A stretch of DNA of 64,000 bases from Theocolax elegans (GCA_026168455.1 CM047429.1:966870-1030869), one strand, 5' to 3'; counted from the first letter of the stretch, positions 1 through 11,240 are shown. Notes: generated from the letters alone by a model not told the origin. A program made the numbers and translations.

Positions 1-1324
1 TGTGGTGGTCTGTTACCACGGTAAATTCTTCTCCTTGAAGGTAACCTTTTAATCTTTCGATCGACCACAATACTGCCAAACACTCCTTCTCTGTCACCGT
101 ATAATTACGTTCCGCTTTACTTAGTGTACGGCTAACGTAATATATAGGGTGTTCTTCACCATTTATTTCCTGGGTAAGCACACCGGCTATAGCGTAGTCG
201 CTAGCATCGGTTTGGAGGGTAAAGGGGAGGGAAAAATCGGGTCGGGCTAAAACAGGGGCTTGGGTAAGGGCTAGCTTCATTTTTTCGAATGCATCCTGCT
301 GTTCCTGATGCCATTGCCATCTGACATCCTTTCGCGTTAAATAGTTTAACGGTGCTCTGTATTCAGCTAATTTCCCAATAAACCTTGAATACCAACCAAT
401 TAAGCCAGTAAAGCGTCTGAGTTGCTTTAAATTGGTTGGGGCTGGATACTCTAGTATCGGTCGTATCTTATCTACATTTGTTTTGAGGCCATCCTCATTA
501 ACAATGTATCCTAGATAAGTTACTTCCGCGCAACAGAATTCGGACTTTTCTCTAATAATTTGCAAATTTACCTTTATGAGGGCGGTTAGCACTATTCTTA
601 ACCATTTTAGGTGTTCCTCAAAGGTTTTGGCTGTAATTATAATATCGTCCAGATATGCGAATACGTTTGGTTCCCATTCTGGCTTTATAAGCTTGTCCAT
701 CATTTTCTGGAATATTGCAGGTGCATTCGATAGGCCGTAGGGGACTCGGGTAAACTGAAATAATCCTTTACCGGGGAGTGAAAAGACTGTAATTTCGCGG
801 TTTTCTGGTGCTAGAGGGACTTGGTGGTACGCTTGACATAAGTCAAGCTTACTTATGTAACGACTTTCTCTCAGCTGATCGAGAATGTCGTCCATGTTCC
901 GCATAGGGTATGCTATTTTCTTGGTTACAGCATTAACCTGCCGAAAATCTATGCAAAAGCGGTATTTTCCGTTTGCTTTCGGGACTATGATAGGGCAGCT
1001 GCACCACGGGCTTTCTGAAGGTTCTATTATGCCTTCCTTTGGCATTCTGTCAATTTCCTCGTATCCAGCCTGCAGCATCTTCGGCGAATAACGACGGTTT
1101 CGTTGACGAATAGGTTCGGCACCCTGCACATCGATTTTGTGGGAATCTAGGTTAGTTACACCTAGCGTTTTTGGTGTTGGGGGAATCATTTCGTTTAATA
1201 GCTGCTGTAATCTCCTTTCTTGTTCCGCTGTAGCTCGTTTCAATCCTCCTATGCTTGCTAAGGCAGGTAAGCAACTCGGATCTTTTTCCATATGGATAAA
1301 AATAATGAATGATACCTTTATCAG
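1..1324 (-). pseudogene. pol: Family A pol fragment: PR-RT linker, reverse transcriptase and start of RNase H (partial)
   Basis: The minus frame is open from after a stop at about 1325 to the window edge; the first in-frame Met is at 1291. It encodes a linker, then RT with the WCSCP and VPKANGKYRFCIDFRQVNAV fingers, motif A as KLDLCQAYHQVPL with its Asp, palm SNAPAIFQKMM, motif C as FAYLDDIII, thumb LKQLRRFTGLIGWYSRFI, and RNase H beginning with LQTDASDYAIAGVL up to TVVTDHH. All RT catalytic Asp residues are visible. It is the better-preserved unit of the duplicated RT segment. Because the frame runs out of the window it may connect to a complete RNase H and integrase. Listed as pseudogene because the upstream protease is broken. 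Confidence 0.85.
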
Positions 1325-2287
1325 TCACCACGTATCGTTTTCATAGCATATATTCATGTTCGCTTTACGTTTAAAGTCGATACCTAATATGCAGTCATAA
1401 TGCAAGCCGTCTGCTACCTGAAACGACATTATAATAGTTTCACCATCTATTTCCTGGGTAAGCACACCGGCTATAGCGTAGTCGCTAGCATCGGTTTGGA
1501 GGGTAAAGGGGAGGGAAAAATCGGGGCGGGCTAAAACAGGGGCTTGGGTAAGGGCTAGCTTCATTTTCTCGAATGCATCCTGCTGTTCCTGATGCCATTG
1601 CCATCTGACATCCTTTCGCGTTAAATAGTTTAACGGTGCTCTGTATTCAGCTAATTTCCCAATAAACCTTGAATACCAACCAATTAAGCCAGTAAAGCGT
1701 CTGAGTTGCTTTAAATTGGTTGGGGCTGGATACTCTAGTATCGGTCGTATCTTATCTACATTTGTTTTGAGGCCATCCTCATTAACAATGTATCCTAGAT
1801 AAGTTACTTCCGCGCAACAGAATTCGGACTTTTCTCTATTAATTTGCAAGTTTACCTTTTTGAGGGCGGTTAGCACTATTCTTAACCATTTTAGGTGTTC
1901 CTCAAAGGTTTTGGCTGTAATTATAATATCGTCCAGATATGCGAATACGTTTGGTTCCCATTCTGGCTTTATAAGCTTGTCCATCATTTTCTGGAAAATC
2001 GCAGGTGCATTCGATAGGCCGTAGGGGACTCGGGTAAACTGAAATAATCCTTTACCGGGAAGTGAAAAGGCTGTAATTTCGCGGCTTTCTGGTGCTAGAG
2101 GGACTTGGTGGTAAGCTTGACAAATCAAGCTTACTATGTAACGACTTTCTCTCAGCTGATCGAGAATGTCGTCCATATTCCGCATAGGGTATGCTATTTT
2201 CTTGGTTACAGCATTAACCTGCCGAAAATCTATGCAAAAGCGGTATTTTCCGTTTGCTTTCGGGACTATATTGGGCAGCTGCACCAC
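1325..2287 (-). pseudogene. pol: Family A pol, second RT unit fused to a protease C-terminal stretch
   Basis: A 320-residue frame carries RT fingers, palm and thumb nearly identical to the segment at 155-1160, but motif A reads RYIVSLICQAYHQ where the other unit has RYISKLDLCQAYHQ. The catalytic Asp of motif A is therefore lost to small deletions. A frameshift at about 2270 disconnects the N-terminal linker (2290-2440). At the C-terminus the RNase H start breaks off after EIDGETI and continues into VADGLHYDCILGIDF, a retropepsin C-terminal strand that belongs upstream of RT. The order PR(N)-RT-PR(C)-RT points to recombination between two related copies; base substitutions of a few percent between units argue against a simple assembly echo. 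Confidence 0.85.
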
Positions 2288-2433
2288 GGGCTTTCTGAAG
2301 GTTCTATTATGCCTTCTTTAGCATTCTGTCAATTTCCTCGTATCCAGCCTGCAGCATCCTTGGCGAATAACGACGGTTTCGTTGACGAATAGGTTCGGCA
2401 CCCTGCACATCATTTTGTGGGAATCTAGGTTAG

Positions 2434-2719
2434 TTACAATGTAGTATATGCCTTGTATTGGTTACTTCTGTACCATCTGCTACTTTAACGGCTGAATTGC
2501 TGGATTGTCTAATTTATGCGTAACATTCTACTCATTCCTCGCCCAATGAATGAGTGTACCGACCCATCGTCAAGTAAAGCTGTAAGTTTTTGTCCATTTA
2601 ACTCTATGTAAAGAAATGGCGTGGGTCGATGCCGGGTATTTGCTGTATTAGGGAATCATTTGCTGCTACTTGGGAGGGTATTGACCCTTTTGGGTGTTTG
2701 GGTGAGGAAATACGGGTCT
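2434..2719 (-). pseudogene. Family A protease N-terminal remnant (retropepsin)
   Basis: Just downstream of gag on the minus strand the conceptual peptide LYIELNGQKLTALLDDGSV is visible at about 2615-2560, followed by SFIGRGMSRML and a stop. The flap-proximal part VADGTEVTNTRHI continues in another frame. This is the N-terminal half of an aspartic protease in the usual Gypsy position. The active-site triplet, DTG or DSG in the family, reads DDG here, and a frameshift follows. The C-terminal half is absent at this site and turns up at about 1437-1325, after the intervening RT unit. Confidence 0.7.
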
Positions 2720-5191
2720 CTATTTCCTCTGACTGTAGTTTCCCTGGCTTCTGTTCTTATTGCAGCTGCAGTTTGCGTAATTTGTGCCTTGAGCACCGCA
2801 ATTACGACAGGTTGCAGGTTCTGGACATTCTGCTATCCAATGCCCAAGTTTATTACACCTATAGCAAGGCTCTTTGAATTTCCTTGGGTGAATTGGCTTT
2901 AGCTCTCCGTAATTTGGTGTGCTGAATTTATTTGGCTTGAATTCCTGCTTCTTTGGTGATTCAGCCCTTTGTTCATTTCTTTGTGTTCGCTGCCAATAAC
3001 TGCTGGATTTATTATTCTTTACAGCTTCGCTGTACTGCTGCTTCGACTCTTGCTTGGGAGATGCTGTATATTTTCTTGCTGCTTGAGGGCTGTTCTGCTT
3101 CAAAGGGTATTGGTGCTGTATTTTCTTTTGTGGGTGGGTGGCTATGGGTGCTATGGACTTGGGAGGTACTGCAATATCTTCTGTTTGACCTGAGGAGGCT
3201 GCTGCTAGTTTACGGCTTTTTGTTTGCATAGGGTCGATATATGCATATTTCGCTAAGCCGTAATTTTGGATTACTGGTGGAGGTCTGTACGTTTCGTCCA
3301 TTAAACGTCTTGCTTCCTCCTTTTTACCTAGTCTCTGCAGCTGTGTAAAACTATCGAAATGATGTCTTTCGATTCTAGTTCTATAACTAGGATGCAGGTT
3401 GCGGTATGCTCTATCTAGCTGCTCGGATTGAGGCATTTGCGGCTTGATTTGATCCAACATACCTCGTAGCTTGGTGAGGTATGTGGAGATATCCTCATTC
3501 GGTCCCTGTGTCCGATTTTCAATAGCTTGTTTCAGCTGGCTCTGCGTTTCCTCAGTCCCATATTGTAGTCTCAGCGCATCTACAAAATCTAGATAATCTT
3601 TCCAGCTACTTTTCTCACGTCTAAACCACTCCCACGCGTCATCATATAACACTGATGGCAACGCTTTAAATATATCCTGAGTTGAGAGACCATAACTTTC
3701 TCTACATTCCTCAAGATTCGATAAGAATGCCTCCGGGTCATTCTTTTTAGCTCCTTTGAATTGGATATGGTGACGCGAGAATATCTGTGCTGTCCTTTTC
3801 TCCCGTATAAAGGTAGCATCTTCTAAGCAGGTTTCGTACGAACGGCTGTATCTGAATGCTGGGTTAAACGTACTTTGCTGTGGCTGTATATGTGGGTTAG
3901 CTGGGATTGAGTACGTTTCGTTGCTTTCCTGGTGCAGTGGCGATCTGCTATTCTGTCTAGTTTGCTGCTCGTTATTTTGCTGATTGCTGTGTATTTCTAT
4001 TAATTTGCTGTATAATTGCTGCATTTGCTGTATTTGCTGCTCCAATCGCCTGAATTGTTCATCGTATTTATTTTCGAGCTCTTTCTCGGTATTTTGCGTT
4101 TCTTTTGGAACGTTGGGTTCTGTAACTCCATCGTCTTCCCAATGGACACTCTGTACATTCCTATGTACATTGCTCAGCTGTGTGCTGCTTCTGGGGTTAT
4201 GTCTAATTTCGTGTGCGTGGCTGACTCTTCTTCCTTGGGTCGCTATTTCGGGTTCTGTATTGCTGTGCAGTGGCGTATTTGCGGGGCTTACCGGTCTGGC
4301 TACGAGTGCAATAGGGGAAAAAGGGCTTGTGCTTACTGGACGAAAAGCTGAGGGTTGGATAGTTTGGGTCGATCTAGGTCGGGTATCTGAATAAATATTG
4401 GTACTGTATGTGGTAACTGGAGCTGTATATTGGGTAAATGGGTTATCTATGAGGTCTGGGTTTGCGGGAGATGAAGGGGCTAATGTGTGGATGGGGTAAT
4501 AGGAAGTCGAATTTATGCTCAACTGTGTTGTCGTTAAGCTTGGGACTGTATGCGTTAATTCCATCATTGAATTATCGCATACTGGTGACGGTAGACTCAA
4601 TCTATATGCTGTAGATTGTGCTTGAGGACGATTTTCTGCGCTGCTTCTCCTTAAATTTTCATTATTTAATCGCTGTAAATTTTCTCTCGTGTTGCTGTTT
4701 TCCCTTACAGCCGATTGTGTTTCCGATCCGTATTCCATTTCCGGTAATGACAACAAATTCTCATTACTTATGGAGATAGGATCTCGGTATTGTCCTCGTG
4801 ATTGTCCGGTTGGCAATTGAATGTAAAGCATCCGTCTTGCTTTACTGCTTCTTTCTGGGGCTGTATCTATAGCGATAGTGGGGATATTTCCTCTTTCCGA
4901 TTGCGTAAGGGATAAATCTGTATCTATAATCGGGTTAGCCTCGTCTACTGCTGCATTCCAGTCAGCAGACGATGGTCCGAAATTACGTCTAATTTCGTAC
5001 CTAGCTAACCTATCTCTAATAATTTTACAATCCGAATCTATATTTATTCCGACTTTGCTTGCGTATACCGTGATTCTACCATCACTGGTATTATTAATAC
5101 TGCGTCCTATTACACCGGCACCTACTGCTGGTTGTAATACCGATAAATCTTCTCCTAAAATTAAATCAAGGTCATCACCGTTGTGAGACAT
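2720..5191 (-). CDS. gag: Gag polyprotein of Gypsy family A
   Basis: An 823-residue open frame starting MSHNGDDLDL and ending just upstream of the protease remnant. Residues 1-110 hold an N-terminal region sharing ARYEIRRNFG with the second family A copy at 11805. Residues about 110-380 are Ser/Thr/Asn/Pro-rich and look disordered. A Gln-rich coiled coil follows (ENKYDEQFRRLEQQIQQMQQ). A retrotransposon capsid domain spans about 450-690, with DPEAFLSNLEE, WEWFRREKSSW and ERHHFDSFTQLQRLG. The C-terminus has two zinc knuckles: CX2CX4HX4C at 776-789, and 795-808 in which Thr replaces the His. Gag binds the RNA genome and builds the particle. The frame is uninterrupted, unlike the pol genes downstream. 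Confidence 0.9.
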   Translation of the reverse strand: MSHNGDDLDLILGEDLSVLQPAVGAGVIGRSINNTSDGRITVYASKVGINIDSDCKIIRDRLARYEIRRNFGPSSADWNAAVDEANPIIDTDLSLTQSERGNIPTIAIDTAPERSSKARRMLYIQLPTGQSRGQYRDPISISNENLLSLPEMEYGSETQSAVRENSNTRENLQRLNNENLRRSSAENRPQAQSTAYRLSLPSPVCDNSMMELTHTVPSLTTTQLSINSTSYYPIHTLAPSSPANPDLIDNPFTQYTAPVTTYSTNIYSDTRPRSTQTIQPSAFRPVSTSPFSPIALVARPVSPANTPLHSNTEPEIATQGRRVSHAHEIRHNPRSSTQLSNVHRNVQSVHWEDDGVTEPNVPKETQNTEKELENKYDEQFRRLEQQIQQMQQLYSKLIEIHSNQQNNEQQTRQNSRSPLHQESNETYSIPANPHIQPQQSTFNPAFRYSRSYETCLEDATFIREKRTAQIFSRHHIQFKGAKKNDPEAFLSNLEECRESYGLSTQDIFKALPSVLYDDAWEWFRREKSSWKDYLDFVDALRLQYGTEETQSQLKQAIENRTQGPNEDISTYLTKLRGMLDQIKPQMPQSEQLDRAYRNLHPSYRTRIERHHFDSFTQLQRLGKKEEARRLMDETYRPPPVIQNYGLAKYAYIDPMQTKSRKLAAASSGQTEDIAVPPKSIAPIATHPQKKIQHQYPLKQNSPQAARKYTASPKQESKQQYSEAVKNNKSSSYWQRTQRNEQRAESPKKQEFKPNKFSTPNYGELKPIHPRKFKEPCYRCNKLGHWIAECPEPATCRNCGAQGTNYANCSCNKNRSQGNYSQRK

Positions 5192-6481
5192 TTTGAATTA
5201 ATTTATTGTTGCTTAATTTATCTTAATAATTAAATAAATATTATTATTGATAGCTCTTATTAGCTCGATTGCCGTGAAATATCTTAGCTCTTGTTTAATT
5301 ATACTTAACTTAAATTAAACATGCCAAGCAAAAATCCAAAAAAAAAAAAAATAAAATACCAATGAAAGAGAGAAAAAAAAATAAACAAGCTTGCTTTATT
5401 ATCGGCTGGGCAGTATAGCAATTAAATACAGCGGGAAATATGTATATATATATATATATGGGTTCAATTATTATTTTGAATCTTATACAGCTTATTATTC
5501 TGGGAAATTAATATATACAGCTTTTTCTACACTCCAAAATATTCCTTAAATATCTAATATTAATAATATTACCATCAATCAGTATTGGGGTAAATGTGCA
5601 AGGGACGTGCAAATTAGGCTTATATAAATAAAATATACACTGGGTTAGGCAGGCAGCAAATAACAATAAACAAAAATTATGCAGTATTATTTTTATAACT
5701 ATTATTATGGGAAGCAATGAGGGAGAAATTAAATTTTTTGTTGCAATGGTATAGCAGGTCAAGCAAATTTAATTATTATTATTTATTCAGCTAACAATAA
5801 ATAACTAGCAAAATGTGTGATTTAATTCACTAAGCATTAATTGTATATAAACAAGCAGAAAAACCAATTTAATCAAACGTGATAATAGCAAGCACAATAT
5901 TAAATATCATTAATATGTTATATATAGCCAATGAAAATTATAATGCTTAAAAAAAATATTAATAATGCTCAAAGCAGCTTAAATTATTATTATAATTATA
6001 AAATGCCAATTTAAAAGAAAATTAATAAAATTTTATTTTCTTATTGAAGCACTTACAAAAACAAAAAAATGTCATGAATACTTGGTTAATATAGCTGTAT
6101 GGGTTAATATTGTTGTATGGGTTAGAAGGAGAGGGAAAATGAATTATTTATATTTTTTATTAACCAGCGTACCCACAAAAAAAACAACTATACATAAACA
6201 AATATGTAAAGCAGTGCAAATAATATATTCAAAAGAAAAAACTAAATTATATTTTTCGTGCACGTGCTCAATTAATAATTATCAAAATGGCCGACCGGTT
6301 CTTCCGGTGTGTGTGCGAGCTTTTCTTAAAGGAATGGAAGGGCAATATGGCCGCTTATTTGCGTCGCGCTTCGACGCTCACAATATTTTTATTTCCGCCC
6401 TTAACTTATAGAGAAAACAACAAAAAGACAATGATGCTGTACGCCACTTTAATTATTAAATTAATTAGATCCTTAATAAAA
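5192..6481 (-). other. Family A leader / 5' untranslated region, no gene seen
   Basis: About 1.29 kb of AT-rich sequence between the primer-binding site and the gag start. It contains poly(A)/poly(T) runs (for example near 5335-5390) and no frame with recognisable protein similarity. In the element it is the non-coding leader, where packaging signals usually lie; none is identifiable here. Confidence 0.7.
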
Positions 6482-6500
6482 CAAGCCACTTTGGGCGCCA
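6482..6500 (-). promoter_or_regulatory. Primer-binding site, family A copy 1 (Lys-type)
   Basis: One base inside the LTR end, the minus strand reads TGGCGCCCAAAGTGGCTTG. TGGCGCCCAA is the classic complement of a tRNA-Lys 3' end and is used by several insect Gypsy elements. The family B element has the same ten bases at 30063. Its position directly next to the LTR fixes the LTR 3' boundary at 6502 and the transcription direction as minus. Confidence 0.8.
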
Positions 6501-6501
6501 A

Positions 6502-7769
6502 TGTCACGCTGCACTGGGGATCAGGGTGCAGGTTATATAGGGTCAACAATTAATATAAATAAAATAAGTATTTATTATAAGATATATATATTAGAGGGGT
6601 GGGCGCCAGCCGCGTAATACGCGACGAATAACGATAACTCGCGGGTTATCTTAACCAGACACAATATACAGAGCAATACTCTCGCCGCACCGGGAAATGC
6701 TGTAAGGAGGGGAAGGGGAAGGAGTGGACCAGGATCTCGCACACACTAGTACGGATACTCGGCGGTACCGTACGCAGCTAGAATGAATTATTCACCAACC
6801 TTTATCGGAGGAATCGGCACTCGTCCCTCAATGGCGATGTCACTCTCTCTATCTCTCTCGTTAGCTACTCGTTAATCTGCGGCTTCGCTATACTTGCTAA
6901 TATCCGTTTCGGACGACGGACCGTAGAGCTCTGACTCTCGGCGTGCTCGAGAGCCCCGTGTTCGTACCGCGCGCCTGCGCAGTACGTACTCGTGCGCGGC
7001 ACCTCGATCTCGCGTCGTGCGAGCGTGTCGAGTGCCGCAGTGTTCAGGCTGTATCGGTACGAATCGGCTGTATGGTGATGTATGCCTTGATGACAACCTG
7101 GTGCTGCTGCCGTCTCGGAGACGAGGTACAACCTCTTCAGGTAACTAATAGTTCATTAGCTATTTACTGCGTTCTTCAACGGGTACGGCATGAGTTTCAG
7201 GTACGAAGCTCACCCGCCGTCGCTTGCTGCTCGAGGCCGAGTCACCCCTCTCTCTCCTCGACGACGTTGACATCGTTGACGACTAGCCTCTCCGTCTACG
7301 GCTCTAGGTGGGTATTTGGTCGTGAGGTTTACACACATGTGTGTGTTTATATGCGTTATTGTCCGAGATATCGGCTGTACACGTTGTTTGTGTACATTAA
7401 CCTAACCTCAATTTACCCTATGATGTTCCTTGTACAGCTGTAGTAATTATATACAGCTGTACATATCTTCCCTTGTCTTTTGTCTTCTTGGCTATGGCTA
7501 TTCATCCTCTTCCTTGCTCCTTACCCTATTGCTGTGTTTTTGTTCTTATAAACATCTCTTTTACAGCTGTATCTTGCTTGGCGTTGGAGGTTCTTTGGCT
7601 TCCTGCCTGGGTACCACCTCATCGCCTTGGCTGCTATGCTGTGAGGCTTCGGAGGGTCCTGGAGGCTTCCTTGTGATCGCCTCCCTTGACTATCCTGTTG
7701 GCTGTGCCAGACTCGGAGGAGCCCACCTGATGTCGCTCGCTCTTGACATGTGCAAAGCACATTGTCACA
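6502..7769 (-). repeat. 5' LTR of family A copy 1
   Basis: A 1.27-kb LTR beginning TGTGACAATG (at 7769 on the minus strand) and ending GCAGCGTGACA (6502). The end matches the LTRs at 17657 and 27754. The U3 tip carries a 24-bp near-palindrome at 7744-7767. Plus-strand translations through this stretch are short and not conserved between LTR copies, so no gene is assigned. Confidence 0.85.
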
Positions 7770-7778
7770 ATATATATA

Positions 7779-7893
7779 TGTTGCATCCTGAATTCTTAGA
7801 CACGGCGGCGGCGGCGAAATATTTATATATTATAGATATATATATATGGTGGTATATATATAAGAACTCAGGATTCAACATATATATATATAC
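7779..7893. repeat. Short CGG-containing element with inverted ends, copy 1
   Basis: Inverted arms (TGTTGCATCCTGAATTCTTA at about 7788 against AAGAACTCAGGATTCAACA at about 7863) enclose GACACGGCGGCGGCGGCGAA followed by TA-rich sequence. The same CGG block with EcoRI-like GAATTC flanks recurs in reverse at 8390-8440 and 25150-25195, each time next to a TA microsatellite and a different element. It is probably the end or remains of a small non-autonomous element; no superfamily can be assigned. Confidence 0.55.
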
Positions 7894-8063
7894 AAACACC
7901 AGTATCGGTACTTATGGTGACACTACGTGTTATCTTGGTGTTTTGAGGTTATAAAACATATGTAACGACTCAGATATAAGGGGGAGAATATTAATTGGTA
8001 GAATAATGCATAAAAAACCAATAACCCAAATACCTAAATACCCCTCACGGGTAAAAAAGCACA

Positions 8064-8183
8064 CTTTGACCTTATAATATTAATGAAGGATTGAAGTTAT
8101 AACCTCATTCGAAGTGCCTCCGGCCTCCGGCACCTTGAAAGACGTTATAGCTTCAATCCTTCATTAATATTATAACGTCAAAG
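8064..8183. repeat. 120-bp hairpin (long self-complementary repeat)
   Basis: CTTTGACCTTATAATATTAATGAAGG is followed some 100 bases later by its complement CCTTCATTAATATTATAACGTCAAAG. The inner part pairs too (GTGCC with GGCAC), leaving a loop of roughly ten bases around TCCGGCCTCC. Nearly the whole 120 bp folds back with few mismatches. It could be a miniature foldback element or a small-RNA hairpin source. The sequence alone does not decide. Confidence 0.75.
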
Positions 8184-8346
8184 CGGGGCTCACAAAGATA
8201 ATTTTCCGATTTTTTGTGTGTCGGCATAAGTACGGATACATGGTTGAATTTTCGGTGGAATTATGCTGACGTCGGCATAATTACCCCAAAGTATGCACAA
8301 TTCCCATTTCCCGTAAGAATTTGTCGGCATAAGTACCGATTGATCA

Positions 8347-8382
<36 letters not shown>

Positions 8383-8387
8383 ATAAT

Positions 8388-8445
8388 AAATAAATATTTC
8401 GCCGCCGCCGCCGTGTTTAAGAATTCAGAATTCAACATATATATA
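8388..8445. repeat. CGG-containing short repeat, copy 2 (reverse of copy 1)
   Basis: AATATTTCGCCGCCGCCGCC then GTGTTTAAGAATTCAGAATTCAACATATATA is the reverse complement of the block at 7788-7835 with a few changes. It is preceded by a pure TA run (about 8348-8381). Together with the copy at 7779 it brackets the 120-bp hairpin, so 7779-8445 may be one composite element with long inverted ends. Confidence 0.55.
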
Positions 8446-8448
8446 TAT

Positions 8449-10101
8449 GGGTGGTTCTCTGTGACATCGAAGATGAAAAAAATAAATATTGCTATAACTG
8501 TGGGAATATGTTTTAGAGGTATCCAGTAGTTCTCCTGAATTTTTTCAGATTTTTTCTGGGCCATTATTTTAAGTTACAGAGAGTCAAAGTTGACATTTTA
8601 GCACTTTTTTGCATTATATGCCCATTTTCATGAATTTTTAGTTCCCAGAGGATGCATTTTTCACAAAAACATAAGTATGACTTTTTTTGTAAAATTTTCC
8701 GAACTTTTCATTAAAAATACTTTTAAAGACATAAATGTATGCTGTCACACTCTTGTAAGCCATTTAAACCTTAAATAGTGAAAATCAGCAATTCTGCTCC
8801 GGACTCTGGTAACGTCATACTGTCTAAAAGATGTCTTTTTATAGCTAGAAACTCCCTAAAAATTTCCAGAGTGGGTCTAAATCATTAAAATCACTTATGG
8901 TCAAAATATCCGGGAAAAGTGCCCGAAATATTAATAGAAATGTATATTTGTTGCCTTATAACGATGAATCTATTAGCATGATGATTGCAAAAAAATTTAT
9001 GCACTTACCTTGGAATGGTAGAAAAGTATCTCCACTTGTTTCAGTATCCATGTAATCCCCTGTAAGCTGCTAAAAATACAAATATTATTATAAAATTATA
9101 ACAAATTATTTTTTAAACATTTATAATGCTGGATTTTTAGTTTTACATCCCTTACAAGAATTATAATACTAATCTGAAGGATTACTATAAAAGTATCAAC
9201 ATTATTATTATTATTATTCAGCAATACATTGTTTAGATTTCGCAAACTTGTCACTGTCACGTTATCATATTATTCATTATAATTATATATCCGATTTTTT
9301 TATATATCTTTTGCATTATATACGTATATTCAGTTATTGTAATAATGATGTTTATATATTTATAGTAATCCTTCAGATTAGTATTATAATTCTTATAAGG
9401 GATATAAAACTAAAAATTCAGCATTATAAATGTTTAAAAATTAATTTTTTACATATGTATAATAATATTTGTATTTTTAGCAGCTTACAGGGGATTAGAT
9501 GGATACTGAAACAAGCGAAGATACTTTTCTACCACTCCAAGGTAAGTGCACAAATTTTTTTGCAATGATCATGCTAATAGATTCATCGTTATAAGGCAAC
9601 AAATATACATTTCTATTAATATTTCGGGCACTTTTCCCGGATATTTTGACCATAAGTGATCTTAATGATTTAGACCCACTCTGGAAATTTTTAGGCAGTT
9701 TCTGACTATATAAAGACATCTTTAGATAGTATTAGGTTACCAGAGTCCGGAGCAGAATTGCTGATTTTCACTATTTAAGGTTTAAATGGCTTACAAGAGT
9801 GTGACAGCATACATTTATGTCTTTAAAAGTATTTTTAATAAAAAGTTCGGAAAATTTTACAAAAAAAGTCATACTTATGTTTTTAGTGAAAAATGCATCC
9901 CCTGGGAGCTAAAAATTCATGAAAATGGGCATATAATGCAAAAAAGTGCTAAAATGTCAACTTTGACGCTCTGTAACTTAAAATAATGGCCCAGAAAAAA
10001 TCTGAAAAAATTCAGGAGAACTACTAGATACCTCTAAAACATATTCCCACAGTGATAGCAATATTTATTTTTTTCACCTTCGATGTCACAGAGAACCACC
10101 C
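8449..10101. mobile_element. 1.65-kb foldback element with about 760-bp inverted arms
   Basis: The left end GGGTGGTTCTCTGTGACATC (8449) has its exact complement at 10101. Complementarity continues inward for about 760 bases on each side (left arm 8449 to about 9215, right arm about 9345 to 10101) with scattered substitutions and small indels, leaving a loop of roughly 130 bases. Both ends abut TATATA, consistent with a TA target duplication. No transposase is encoded; the short frames inside are mirror translations of the arms. This is a non-autonomous foldback or giant MITE of unknown superfamily. Confidence 0.85.
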
Positions 10102-10111
10102 ATATATATAT

Positions 10112-11085
10112 ATATATAAAAAGGTTTTTCGTAATTAATTTATTTAAAATAATGTTTTAAATTGTATTATTTTTTCACTACCATGTTAACTGTAAATTTT
10201 AAAATATATGAATTCTTATAAAGCCTAAATTTATATTTTAATAATTATAAATGTTAATGAAATATTAACTGACCAAAAATAGTAAAGTGCACATACTTAC
10301 TAAATTGTAGTATTTAGTAACTACTTATTAAAATTTTGGATTATTTTAAACGGATCTAAATAGAACTTTACCTCCTACAATTAATTTATTTAATGACGAA
10401 GGATCATCGCCAAAAGTCCTATGACATTAATATTTTGTACTTTAAGAGTAATAAATCTTTCTTCTTAAGTAAATAAATTTTTGTATTAATTTTAAAGAAC
10501 TGTTGATAACATTTTAGCGGCATATAAATCAAAACGTGTTTCTTCCATTTCTGCCGTAATTCATAATTTGCACCCTCTTTCAAAATTTGCGTTGTAATCC
10601 ATAATTATATCCAATTTATTTTTCCCATTACTTACAGAGCCCATATATTTATTTTGATTATTATAAACAAATCCATTCCTCAAATAACCTTCTGTTTCTA
10701 ATAAATACATACTTGTTTATTTAAAATATTGTTATATATAAATATACATAATCTACTCACTTATATATCCATACAATTTTGAAAATTTAATTTAAAAAAT
10801 ATTTAAATTAAATGCTACTAAATTAATAATTTTTGAAAATCTTTTCAAATGTAATTCGTCTTTTATATTACCACTGTTAAAATTCGAATTTTCTTTTGCC
10901 ATTACTGTTTATAATAGAATTATCTTAAAAATGCAATAATTAACGTATTTAATTTTGAACCCATTGTATATATCACATATGGATATTTGGAAAAGTGTAT
11001 GTTTTACTTGCTTAATATTTATTTTACCTTCGGAAAATTTTGCATCGGTATTTAATGCATTACATTGAATTATAGGTCAGTTATT
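10112..11085 (+). repeat. AT-rich dispersed repeat, copy 1
   Basis: From TTTTTCGTAATTAATTTATT to about ATTATAGGTCAGTT this tract is closely similar, in direct orientation, to 25335-26430, with shared landmarks such as ACGGATCTAAATAGAACTTTA and CATATGGATATTTGGAAAAGTG. The copies differ by substitutions and several indels of up to tens of bases. It has no coding potential. It is probably the body of a non-autonomous transposon; the second copy has GC hairpins at its left end that this one lacks. Confidence 0.75.
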
Positions 11086-11240
11086 ATTATTGAGTACACA
11101 TTTAAAAATTTTATGAGTTTTATATTATCAAGAATGAGTAAACTAATACACATTCTTTCAAGTTATACTCATAACTTTTTTTTGCGCACAGAAAAAATAC
11201 ATATATTATCTATTCTTGAAAAAAAAATTGAAGTACATGT

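Larger units (their letters stand above)
1..7769 (-). mobile_element. Gypsy (Ty3-like) LTR retrotransposon, family A, copy 1, cut by window edge
   Basis: Read on the minus strand the order is LTR (7769-6502), primer-binding site (6500-6482), leader, gag (5191-2720), protease remnant, an RT segment, a protease C-terminal part, then RT and the start of RNase H running off the window at base 1. Gag-PR-RT-RH order and the YLDD RT place it in Ty3/Gypsy. The 3' LTR and integrase would lie left of the window. The LTR starts with TGTGACA and abuts ATAT at 7770, the same duplication seen around a related solo LTR at 26456. Damage in protease and RT shows this copy cannot move by itself. Confidence 0.9.

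Noticed and set aside
6943..7954. Frames of 166 and 174 codons over the family A LTR
   Set aside because: They run across the LTR and into microsatellite, are not conserved in other family A LTRs, and contain repeat-encoded Ile/Tyr runs.
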